Assembly: GCA_027024625.1 (NCBI GenBank)
Contig: JALVRY010000383.1
Location: 1-10,309 of the forward strand
DNA: 10,309 nucleotides
Direction of reading: 5' to 3'
Origin: Thiotrichaceae bacterium
GTDB taxonomy: Bacteria; Pseudomonadota; Gammaproteobacteria; Thiotrichales; Thiotrichaceae
The position numbers and the translations under genes were made by a program. Numbering within the stretch: the first letter of the stretch is position 1; each line of letters begins with the position of its first letter. Below the pieces are notes generated by a model, which did no database searches, had not been told where the DNA came from, and saw nothing but the letters and a program-made list of their open reading frames with translations. Shown here piece by piece: positions 1 through 5,517 of this stretch.

Positions 1-21
1 TTTTTATTGTTTAAAAATTTA

Positions 22-182
22 CCTGAATCCGTGACTTCACTACGGCACAGTGAATAAGCTATTGATTCATCACGGGTAAAAAAATGCCCGCTTAACCTAA
101 GGGTGAAGCTAAGATTTTTTAAAATCCCGTGCTAAACCAATATCTTATCCCCTGTTACCCGCATTGAAGCAACGGATTCAGG
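22..182. mobile_element. MITE-like fold-back element A (161 bp, TSD ATTTA)
   Basis: Seen directly: perfect 11-bp terminal inverted repeats, CCTGAATCCGT at 22-32 and ACGGATTCAGG at 172-182, flanked by a perfect 5-bp direct repeat ATTTA (17-21 and 183-187). The two halves remain complementary well beyond the ends (CTTCA, CGG, ATAAG, ATATTG-like and CACGGG blocks align in order with the reverse complement of the other half), and a short hairpin (GCTT...AAGC, 90-109) lies near the centre. It has no coding capacity. Size, terminal repeats and target duplication are those of a non-autonomous miniature inverted-repeat element moved in trans by a transposase. The parent IS family is not identified. 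It fills nearly all the non-coding sequence left of the first gene. Confidence 0.8.
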
Positions 183-190
183 ATTTATTG

Positions 191-196
191 TATAAA
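191..196 (+). promoter_or_regulatory. Candidate -10 box for the oxygenase-like gene
   Basis: TATAAA lies 24 nt before the ATG and only four bases beyond the ATTTA target duplication of the repeat element to its left. No good -35 at 17 bp is visible; a TTGAAG at 164-169 inside the element is 21 bp away, which is too far for a standard promoter. If this is the promoter, its upstream half is made of element DNA. This is a weak, inferred call. Confidence 0.25.
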
Positions 197-220
197 ATCG
201 ACTGCTGATGAAAATAAATT

Positions 221-712
221 ATGGTTAAATTATTTCACTCAAGTGTTTATTCTCCTAATGATGCTTTCTTTGAAAAATATGCACGGTTGAAGAATCAAAA
301 AGAAACCAAGAAAACGCATTTATTCGAAGGCAGACATGAAAATATTTATATTCAGCGGGAAATTTTTCCTGAAATTGATGCCGTGCTTACGGAGGCTCAG
401 CAATTTGCCCAAGGGATTTTGGGACTGAAACAATTACCTGATGTGGGGTTTTGGTTTAATGAAATGCATCAAGGGCATCGAACAACAGCACATCGACATG
501 ATGAAGATGATGAATTGCTATCGGGAGTATTTTATCTTGCTGTACCTGATAAATCGGGAGATTTACTGTTAGGGCAGGGTGATGATACTCAGCGAGTGAA
601 ACCACAAGTGGGAATGTTTGTCTTCTTTGCCCCTAATGTTGTTCATGAAGTTGAGGAAAACCAATCGACAAAGATGAGATTGTCGATTGGTATGAATTTT
701 GGGCTTCGATAG
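221..712 (+). CDS. Putative 2OG-Fe(II) oxygenase-like protein
   Basis: A 163-residue cytoplasmic protein with no signal peptide or membrane segment. The C-terminal half looks like a double-stranded beta-helix oxygenase. A histidine/acid cluster (H91, H93, D94-D96) is followed by LSGVFYL (residues 100-106), then a distal histidine H142 in NVVHEV, and a basic residue R153 about 11 positions later that could hold 2-oxoglutarate. This H...H...R spacing and the 'SGVFYL' strand are typical of small putative 2OG-Fe(II) oxygenases of the TIGR02466 type. The first ligand motif is not a clean HxD (H93-x-E95 or H91-x-H93), so metal use is inferred. The substrate is unknown. ATG 221 is the first in-frame start after a TAA at 215-217; the ribosome binding site is weak. 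The gene ends 7 nt from the stop of the convergent gene at 720. Confidence 0.6.
   Translation: MVKLFHSSVYSPNDAFFEKYARLKNQKETKKTHLFEGRHENIYIQREIFPEIDAVLTEAQQFAQGILGLKQLPDVGFWFNEMHQGHRTTAHRHDEDDELLSGVFYLAVPDKSGDLLLGQGDDTQRVKPQVGMFVFFAPNVVHEVEENQSTKMRLSIGMNFGLR
661..690 (-). terminator. Possible intrinsic terminator of the minus-strand operon, inside the convergent gene
   Basis: A perfect 10-bp inverted repeat, CCAATCGACA (661-670) and TGTCGATTGG (681-690), with a 10-nt loop. On the minus strand the stem is followed by TTTTCC, a short U-tract. It lies about 30 nt past the stop of the chalcone-isomerase-like gene, so it is well placed to end that transcript while being embedded in the last codons of the oxygenase-like gene. 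On the plus strand the nearest T-run (713-718) is over 20 nt from the stem, so plus-strand use is less likely. Confidence 0.45.
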
Positions 713-719
713 TTTTTTG

Positions 720-1292
720 TTACATTCCTAGCATTTCTTTTTTTAGGCTGGCTTGTATAGGGTTGTCGGATAGCCAAATACCAAATAATGCAGCTTTGAA
801 TGCAGTTGACTTGATGGTTGCAACTTTTGCTCCGTTTTTAACAACATCAATGCCCTTACTAGGAATATAAATCATTTCATAAGTATCGCCTTTGCTTACG
901 CCTTTATCAAAGGTCGCAAGTAACATATCTATCTGCGGTTTAATGGCTTCAATATTATTGTTTGTTGATTGATTAAACCCCTCAAGAGTGGCAGCTTTCA
1001 TCTTCTTAGCGCTAATCAATGATGATGTAATATTTAAGCGGATCGCCATCGGTGAATTGCCGTTTATAATGGTTGCCGCATCTTTACTCTTTTGGCTTAA
1101 ATACAAGCTAGCCACATAGAGTTTGATGAAAAGCTTTTTACGTAAACCTGCTCCGTTAAGCTGCATTGTTTTACCTGCATAAGTATAGCTATCTGGTACG
1201 TTTACCCCTGCGATGTTAGCGGCAGATACATTACTGCTAAAGACTAAAAAGAGAAGGGTGTTGAGCAAAAGGCCTAATGTGAATTTTTTCAT
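720..1292 (-). CDS. Secreted chalcone isomerase-like protein
   Basis: A 190-residue protein with a cleavable signal peptide: MKK, a hydrophobic stretch at about 5-20, and a VSA|AN cleavage site near residue 24. The mature part matches the bacterial chalcone isomerase-like family (PF16036-type). It has an N-terminal block LNGAGLRKKLFIKLYVASLYL-like at 45-65 and the C-terminal signature FGIWLSDNPIQ (170-180) followed by LKKEMLG at the end. These periplasmic proteins share the chalcone isomerase fold but generally lack proven isomerase activity, and the role is unknown. The start is well supported: the Shine-Dalgarno AAGGAA overlaps the TAA stop of the upstream lipoprotein gene (only 10 nt between the genes), which suggests translational coupling. 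Family assignment is confident; function is not. Confidence 0.82.
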   Translation of the reverse strand: MKKFTLGLLLNTLLFLVFSSNVSAANIAGVNVPDSYTYAGKTMQLNGAGLRKKLFIKLYVASLYLSQKSKDAATIINGNSPMAIRLNITSSLISAKKMKAATLEGFNQSTNNNIEAIKPQIDMLLATFDKGVSKGDTYEMIYIPSKGIDVVKNGAKVATIKSTAFKAALFGIWLSDNPIQASLKKEMLGM

Positions 1293-1302
1293 CGTTGTTT
1301 CC

Positions 1303-2361
1303 TTAAAGTTGTGATTTAACTGCTTCCAATGCCTTTAACTCATCTGCATCCAATATAGATGGTTTTTTCTTGATAATGTCGTTTAACTCTTTTTTTCGTT
1401 TTTTCTTTCTTTCCTTGAATTTAGTGTTTTTATTTGTAATGTCTTGTATCAAAGCAGTTTTATACTTTTTGATTTGATCAGTAAATAATGAGCTGCTTTT
1501 TGCGAAGTTTGATAGTTTATTTAATGCTTCTAAATGCTTGCCTTGTCCAAGTAGACTTTCACCACCATAATCCCATGTTTGCTCAAACCAATAGTAAAAG
1601 AAGCCCTCTTTCCCATTGTAAGGATAGAGTAACATTGACAGGCGAAGAAACTGTTCATCATTACTTCCCGTTGTTTGTATCGCTTTTTTGAGCATATTAT
1701 TAAAATCAGCAAATAGATAATATTGTGTACCCTCTGCGGCGTAACTTAATGAGTAACCTGGCATGATGCGTTCTAGCCAAGTCATATCCATTTCATTAGG
1801 GTGTTTGACCTCTGCTTTCTTTTCTAAGATGTTGACTGCTTCATCTCTAAGCTGTTGCCCTTCCTGATATGCTAGAGAAAAATCCTTTTCTGAGGATGCT
1901 GCTTGATATGCTTTCTGGTAGTGCTGAATTTGTGCTGATAGTTTTTCACCAAAGAAGCTTTCACTTCTCATGTTATTGAATTTATTACTGAGAGAATTGG
2001 TGACAGAGCTTGTACCGATTGCAGCAGAATAAACCCAACCATCAATACCATCGCTTGTTTTAATCTTTATCCAAGGCGTATTAAATTTAACACCACGTAA
2101 TGTAACTTTGTCTTTATTATCACTGATTTCGCCTTCCCAAATAACACGGTCTCCTGATGAGACTTTATCAATTATTTTTGCAGTACTATTGGGACTTTCT
2201 CTAATACGCAAGCTATTGATTAGGACATCAAGCTCAATAGAGTGTGCTTTAATATCGCTACGGAGTACACTTTGTGTGTTGGAAGTCGGTGTTTTGTCTG
2301 TATTGCAACTTACAAGTAAAAAGCTGAAAAGCAATAGTAGGATTCTTTGACAATATGACAT
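1303..2361 (-). CDS. Lipoprotein with an SH3-type domain
   Basis: A 352-residue envelope protein. The N-terminus is a lipoprotein signal (hydrophobic stretch 7-18, lipobox LVSC with the lipidated cysteine at C19). Residue 20 is Asn, not Asp, consistent with outer-membrane sorting. A bacterial SH3 domain spans about 43-115, recognisable by LRIRESPNSTAKII (51-64) and WIKIKTSDGIDGWVYSAAIG (97-116). The rest (about 135-310) is predicted mostly helical with no family I recognise, including an aromatic-rich patch (FFYYWFEQTWDY at 254-265). The tail is very basic (KERKKKRKKELNDIIKKK, 316-333). SH3b domains often bind cell-wall or protein partners, but no ligand can be read here. AAGG lies about 8 nt before the ATG. 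It is the first gene of a pair with the chalcone-isomerase-like protein. Confidence 0.72.
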   Translation of the reverse strand: MSYCQRILLLLFSFLLVSCNTDKTPTSNTQSVLRSDIKAHSIELDVLINSLRIRESPNSTAKIIDKVSSGDRVIWEGEISDNKDKVTLRGVKFNTPWIKIKTSDGIDGWVYSAAIGTSSVTNSLSNKFNNMRSESFFGEKLSAQIQHYQKAYQAASSEKDFSLAYQEGQQLRDEAVNILEKKAEVKHPNEMDMTWLERIMPGYSLSYAAEGTQYYLFADFNNMLKKAIQTTGSNDEQFLRLSMLLYPYNGKEGFFYYWFEQTWDYGGESLLGQGKHLEALNKLSNFAKSSSLFTDQIKKYKTALIQDITNKNTKFKERKKKRKKELNDIIKKKPSILDADELKALEAVKSQL

Positions 2362-2414
2362 GTGAGTACCTTTGTACTTAAATCTACTCCATGAGCATAG
2401 TCAAAATGATAAAA

Positions 2415-2445
2415 AATATAAGGTTTTAGGTGTGCTTTTTGTCAG
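2415..2445 (-). promoter_or_regulatory. Weak candidate promoter for the lipoprotein operon
   Basis: Reading on the minus strand, CTGACA (2440-2445) and TATATT (2415-2420) are separated by 19 bp, which is longer than ideal. The start would give a leader of about 45 nt. A second candidate (TTGACT at 2399-2404) would leave too short a leader to carry the visible ribosome binding site. The rest of 2362-2543 holds no gene: a 5-bp hairpin AGTAC/GTACT just before the start codon and a stem-loop at 2504-2530 are all I see. Confidence 0.25.
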
Positions 2446-2543
2446 GTAGTGTAGAGGTTTTTAGATCAAAGGAAACATTGAGCCGTTACGTTGTGTTATT
2501 TTTAGGGAGAATACTGCTGGAATTTTCCCTGAAAACTTACTTA

Positions 2544-2704
2544 GGAGCTTGTCCGAGAACTAATAAGCTACTGCAAACCCCATAAACATCATAATCTGGA
2601 CTTATTCAATTCGTTAAATAGAATAACTATTGGCCTCATTCAATAAGCCCACCTTATAATGTTTCTGTGATTTTCGCTACGCTTCTAGTTCTAGGACAAG
2701 CTCC
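2544..2704. mobile_element. MITE-like fold-back element B (161 bp, TSD TA)
   Basis: Terminal inverted repeats begin GGAGCTTGTCC at 2544 and end GGACAAGCTCC at 2704, extending to 19 bp with one mismatch (through AGAACTA / TAGTTCT). A TA dinucleotide flanks each end (2542-2543 and 2705-2706), fitting a 2-bp target duplication. The halves are complementary over most of their length (for example CATAATCTGGACTTATTCAAT against its partner in the right half), and a small hairpin AATAG-AATAA-CTATT at 2617-2631 is centred exactly on the element midpoint, 2624. There is no coding capacity. TA targets are used by IS630/Tc1-like and some IS5-like transposases; the parent is not identified. The right end supplies the last base of the cobW stop codon. 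Confidence 0.82.
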
Positions 2705-3795
2705 TACAGTGCTGTAGTGGAGGTTATAGATTCAGCTTCTAATACAGCTTGAATTGCATGGCTATCAAGTTCTTTACCGATGATAACAAGTTGTGTTGTG
2801 CGAGCTTCATCCGTTTTCCATAGTCTATCAAAATAAGTTTCTATTCTGCCGCCAACGGCTTGGATAACCTGACGCATCGGCTTATTTGGAATGGCTGCGA
2901 AACCCTTAATACGGTAGATTGTATTGTCTTTGATAATTTTTTGTAGTTTCTTAACTAAGACATCACTATCGATTTCGCCTAGCTCTAGAACATGTGAGTC
3001 AAAATCATCATGTGCATGTTTATGATGATGGCCGTTTGAGTGATGCTCATCATGATGTGAGTGGAATTCTTCAATATGGTTTTCACTGGCAGACTGTAAG
3101 CCTGTGATTAATTCTGATGAAATTTCACCGTTAGCAACACTAATGATTTTAACTGAAGGATCAATTTCTGATTTAATGAGGGATTCAACGGATTGTTGTT
3201 GTTTAGCATTTACTAAGTCTGCTTTGCTAAGGATGATTAAATCGGCGGCACCGAGTTGATCTTCAAATAATTCATGCAAACTGGGGTCATGGTCTAAACT
3301 TTCGTCAGCTAAACGCTGCTTAGCAATTTCATCAGGGTTATGGGCAAACTGTCCTGCGGCAGTGGCGGGTGCATCAACGACGGTAATAACAGCATCGACC
3401 GTAAAGTGGCTTTTGACTTCAGGCCAGTTGAATGCTTGAACGAGGGGCTTGGGTAGTGCCAAGCCTGATGTTTCGATAAGTACATGATCGATTTCATCTT
3501 TGCGTTCTACTAATTGCTTCATTACGGGTAAAAATTCTTCTTCAACTGTGCAACAAATACATCCATTGGCTAATTCATAAACACCATCTTCAAGCTTTTG
3601 TGAGTCAGAATCTTCGCATCCCTCTATTGGGCAGCTGCGTAGCAAGTTGGCGTCAATATCCATTTCGCCAAATTCATTAACTATAATTGCAATGCGCTTA
3701 CCATTTGCTTTTTTAATAATATTAGAGAGCAGAGTGGTTTTTCCACTACCTAAAAAGCCTGTGACTACAGTGGCTGGAATTTTATTGAGTTGCAT
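2704..3795 (-). CDS. cobW: CobW, GTP-dependent cobalt chaperone for cobalamin synthesis
   Basis: A 363-residue G3E-family GTPase. Walker A is GFLGSGKTT (13-21), the metal-binding CxCC motif is C79-I-C81-C82, followed by ETSGLALP (108-115), DAPA (141-144) and SKAD (190-193) in the NKxD position. A histidine-rich metal-binding stretch (about 240-268, HSHHDEHHSNGHHHKH) precedes the CobW C-terminal domain (about 280-355). SCPIEGCED (54-62) upstream of CxCC, NEFGEMDID (40-48), AFNWPEV (121-127) and YFDRLWKTDEAR (321-332) follow true CobW of the aerobic pathway rather than YjiA or zinc-chaperone paralogues. Known role: GTP-driven Co(II) loading of the CobN cobaltochelatase complex. No other cob gene is visible nearby. 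The stop codon TAG straddles a repeat-element junction. The ribosome binding site is poor; the ATG follows a leader of about 23 nt from the candidate promoter. Confidence 0.92.
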   Translation of the reverse strand: MQLNKIPATVVTGFLGSGKTTLLSNIIKKANGKRIAIIVNEFGEMDIDANLLRSCPIEGCEDSDSQKLEDGVYELANGCICCTVEEEFLPVMKQLVERKDEIDHVLIETSGLALPKPLVQAFNWPEVKSHFTVDAVITVVDAPATAAGQFAHNPDEIAKQRLADESLDHDPSLHELFEDQLGAADLIILSKADLVNAKQQQSVESLIKSEIDPSVKIISVANGEISSELITGLQSASENHIEEFHSHHDEHHSNGHHHKHAHDDFDSHVLELGEIDSDVLVKKLQKIIKDNTIYRIKGFAAIPNKPMRQVIQAVGGRIETYFDRLWKTDEARTTQLVIIGKELDSHAIQAVLEAESITSTTAL

Positions 3796-3824
3796 GATTT
3801 TGGGCTTGTTGCTAAAAAATCAGA

Positions 3825-3853
3825 ATTGTACTGGAGAGAAGCTTAGGAGTGAA
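3825..3853 (-). promoter_or_regulatory. Candidate cobW promoter
   Basis: On the minus strand, TTCACT (3848-3853, 4/6 to the -35 consensus) and TACAAT (3825-3830, 5/6 to the -10 consensus) are separated by exactly 17 bp. Transcription would begin near 3818, giving a leader of about 23 nt. No cobalamin riboswitch fits in that space, and none of its conserved boxes is recognisable in 3796-4060. Confidence 0.5.
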
Positions 3854-3864
3854 ACCCTAAGCTT
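3839..3864. repeat. Inverted repeat around the cobW -35 box, possible operator
   Basis: Perfect 9-bp arms, AAGCTTAGG (3839-3847) and CCTAAGCTT (3856-3864), separated by 8 bp. The spacer contains the candidate cobW -35 hexamer. It could be a repressor binding site or simply a hairpin. There is no U-tract on either side, so it is not a standard terminator. The last two bases of the outer arm are the first two of the TTAA target duplication of the adjacent element. Confidence 0.45.
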
Positions 3865-3866
3865 AA

Positions 3867-4026
3867 GAGACTGTGCAAGTATTCATGAAACGCGAAAAAA
3901 ATGGTTAAAATTCCCCAGATTTTGTTTAAAAATTCAGCCAATAGCCTGCTATTACCTTCATTTTTAAACAAAATCTGGAAAATTTTTCCTCATTTTTTCG
4001 CAGTCCCAGAATACTTGCACAGTCTC
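3867..4026. mobile_element. MITE-like fold-back element C (160 bp, TSD TTAA)
   Basis: Perfect 17-bp terminal inverted repeats (GAGACTGTGCAAGTATT at 3867-3883 and its complement at 4010-4026) are flanked by TTAA on both sides (3863-3866 and 4027-4030). The element is one long hairpin: an ungapped hand alignment of the two 79-nt arms gives about 63 matches, including an uninterrupted block around ATTTTGTTTAAAAAT. The tip is a perfect AATAGC-CT-GCTATT palindrome (3940-3953) exactly at the element centre. It has no gene. TTAA fits the YTAR target of IS5-group transposases, but the parent is not identified. It separates the 4061-5248 operon from cobW. Confidence 0.87.
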
Positions 4027-4060
4027 TTAATCTACAGTCTTTTTTGTCTCATACAGCCCC

Positions 4061-4675
4061 TTAGCGTTTATGAGCTTCACACATGGGAATAGAGAAACTC
4101 TCTTTGTAGGTGACATTATTGTGTTTGAGAGTAATGTGCAGGCACCATGTGTGTACTTTGGATGAGGGAGGTTCATTTAACATGGGTTTTACGAGGCAAG
4201 AAAATGAGACGCGAATGCCTGTATTCCCAGGAGCTGATTGTGTTTGTGCTTTGGTTGACCATTCCACCTGATTATTTTCAGAAGACTGTTTCTTTTGCAA
4301 GCTAATATACGCAGAGGCTTCTGTTTTTCCATTCCATTTTAAGTCTTTAAATTCAACGTAGCCTTTGATGTTGTCACTACAATGAAAGGAATCTTTTGCA
4401 AGAAAAAGTGAGGATTTTCCCATATTCTTCCAAAATAAATAGCAGTCATAAGCTACAAAAAAAATGTATAAACCCATTAATGGAAAAACAACCATAAGCC
4501 AGCTCATAGGACGCTCTGCAGAGAGATTGTCACGCCCAATGTAGGAGATGCTGGCAGTGATTATTATCCACAGCAGTGCAAAAAACATTAATTGTTTAGC
4601 AAGAGGAACGCCCTCTTTGGCAGTTCTACTACCAAGGAGGTGTTTGACTGCGGTATTGTGGGATAAAGTTGGCAT
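4061..4675 (-). CDS. Two-TM membrane protein with a soluble C-terminal domain
   Basis: A 204-residue protein. Two hydrophobic helices at about 27-46 (LMFFALLWIIITASISYIG) and 57-81 (MSWLMVVFPLMGLYIFFVAYDCYLF) form a hairpin, followed by a soluble part from about 85 to the end. That part has alternating beta-strand character and the order G..G-V-F / aYISLQ / V-E-W / I-R-V-SFSC / W-C-L-H-I / F-S-I-P. This resembles the beta-sandwich region of DUF3592-like and related uncharacterised membrane proteins (inference from pattern only). Function is unknown. It follows the secreted protein gene by 45 nt on the same strand and is probably in its operon. No strong ribosome binding site is visible before the ATG. 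Its end is 30 nt from fold-back element C. Confidence 0.6.
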   Translation of the reverse strand: MPTLSHNTAVKHLLGSRTAKEGVPLAKQLMFFALLWIIITASISYIGRDNLSAERPMSWLMVVFPLMGLYIFFVAYDCYLFWKNMGKSSLFLAKDSFHCSDNIKGYVEFKDLKWNGKTEASAYISLQKKQSSENNQVEWSTKAQTQSAPGNTGIRVSFSCLVKPMLNEPPSSKVHTWCLHITLKHNNVTYKESFSIPMCEAHKR

Positions 4676-4720
4676 GTTCGAGATAATAAATGATTTTAGA
4701 TGATCATGGGGATACTTCTT

Positions 4721-5248
4721 TTATAGACAAGGCATTGCTTCTGCAGCATCTGCTAAGTCTCGGGCTTTTTGATTTTGAGAGCCATCTGTCTGTGGGGGAA
4801 TTTTTCCTACAACACAGATATTTTTGTCTGTAATTTTACTTACAACAAGCCAAGACTTTGTTTTATTTGCTTCCTCCCCTGTTACGACATTAAGGCGAAC
4901 AATGAGTGCGATCGCTCTGGGTTTGTCAGTTTCTTCAATAAAACGCCATTCGGCTTTTGAGCCTAACGTGCTAAATGCAGGGCTGACAGTATCCCAAAAC
5001 TCTAGGGGATATTCATGTCCACCTTTGAGTAAAGTGAGGCTTTGGCGTAAGTCGAATTCGCTAGCATGCAAACGATAGCCTGAAAAACTAGGGCATTCCT
5101 GCACAATTGATTCATGACCTTCGCGTATAGTAATACAGTCTTTGGCTTTGAGGCTGGTGTATCTGCTTTCGTATGTTTCAGCAGTTGCATATATATTAGT
5201 AAAAAGTGATATACTAAAGAGCATTGTGAGTGTCTTTATTAATTTCAT
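4721..5248 (-). CDS. Secreted protein with four cysteines, unknown function
   Basis: A 175-residue periplasmic protein. The signal peptide is about residues 1-23 (MKLIKTL then a hydrophobic core, cleavage near ATA|ET). The mature part has four cysteines, C38, C52, C145 and C174, that could form two disulfides. Its pattern (YTSLKAKDC, QECPSFSGYRL, SEFDLRQSLTL, AEWRF, ALIVRLN, SWLVVSKI..NICVVGKI, and a terminal PCL) matches a conserved family of short hypothetical secreted proteins I recall from proteobacteria, without known function. The ribosome binding site AAGGA lies about 10 nt before the ATG. It is first in a probable two-gene operon with the membrane protein at 4061-4675, and its promoter faces the divergent mrcB operon across a tandem repeat. 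Confidence 0.68.
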   Translation of the reverse strand: MKLIKTLTMLFSISLFTNIYATAETYESRYTSLKAKDCITIREGHESIVQECPSFSGYRLHASEFDLRQSLTLLKGGHEYPLEFWDTVSPAFSTLGSKAEWRFIEETDKPRAIALIVRLNVVTGEEANKTKSWLVVSKITDKNICVVGKIPPQTDGSQNQKARDLADAAEAMPCL

Positions 5249-5287
5249 ACTGATTTTGTCCTTAAAGTCGAGAATGTTTGTAAATAA

Positions 5288-5315
5288 AGTGTATAGATAA
5301 GTTTATTTTTGTTAA
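5288..5315 (-). promoter_or_regulatory. Candidate promoter for the secreted-protein operon
   Basis: On the minus strand, TTAACA (5310-5315, 5/6) and TACACT (5288-5293, 4/6) are spaced by 16 bp and would give a leader of about 33 nt containing AAGGA. The tandem repeats begin 4-6 bp upstream of the -35. Confidence 0.35.
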
Positions 5316-5318
5316 GTT

Positions 5319-5410
5319 TATGTTCAGAGATAGCTCAAGTGTAGTTGATATGTTCAGAGATAGCTCAAGTGTAGTTGATATGTTCAGAGATAGCTCAAGT
5401 GTAGTTGATA
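5319..5410. repeat. Three perfect 30-bp tandem repeats between divergent promoters
   Basis: Units at 5321-5350, 5351-5380 and 5381-5410 are identical (each begins TGTTCAGAGATAGCTCAAGT and ends GTAGTTGATA), with two further matching bases to the left. The unit is close to three helical turns, so repeats would present nearly the same DNA face. They lie upstream of both divergent promoters (ending 42 bp before the mrcB-operon -35). They could be regulator binding sites or a simple slippage product. Confidence 0.95.
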
Positions 5411-5452
5411 CTCAGCTCATCATCCTGAAATATCTGTCTGTAATGCTAAATT

Positions 5453-5481
5453 TTGACGATTTTCGTAGTGCTTCCTATACT
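5453..5481 (+). promoter_or_regulatory. Sigma70-type promoter of the mrcB operon
   Basis: TTGACG (5453-5458) and TATACT (5476-5481), each 5/6 to consensus, are separated by exactly 17 bp. Transcription would start near 5488, about 30 nt before the ATG of the 43-aa gene, making that small gene the first in the transcript. This is the strongest promoter-like sequence in the window. Confidence 0.7.
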
Positions 5482-5517
5482 TTAAACGCCTAGGAGACAG
5501 TCTGATAAGGTGGGAAT

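Noticed and set aside
2504..2530. Stem-loop AGGGAGAAT / ATTTTCCCT downstream of the ancestral cobW stop, as a cobW terminator
   Set aside because: The stem has one mismatch or wobble and there is no U-tract after it on either strand; on the minus strand it is followed by A's. Element B now also separates it from cobW.
2544..4026. Composite transposon carrying cobW
   Set aside because: The two flanking elements have different terminal repeats and different target-duplication lengths, and no transposase gene is present.
3796..4060. Cobalamin riboswitch upstream of cobW
   Set aside because: The region is taken up by the fold-back element and a short promoter region; no B12-box-like sequence was seen and the predicted leader is only about 23 nt.
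3647..4092. Plus-strand open frames across the start of cobW and fold-back element C
   Set aside because: They overlap the cobW start on the opposite strand and run through a palindromic non-coding element; no ribosome binding site or protein-like composition.
5319..5410. CRISPR array
   Set aside because: The three 30-bp units are directly adjacent with no variable spacers, and no cas gene is present.
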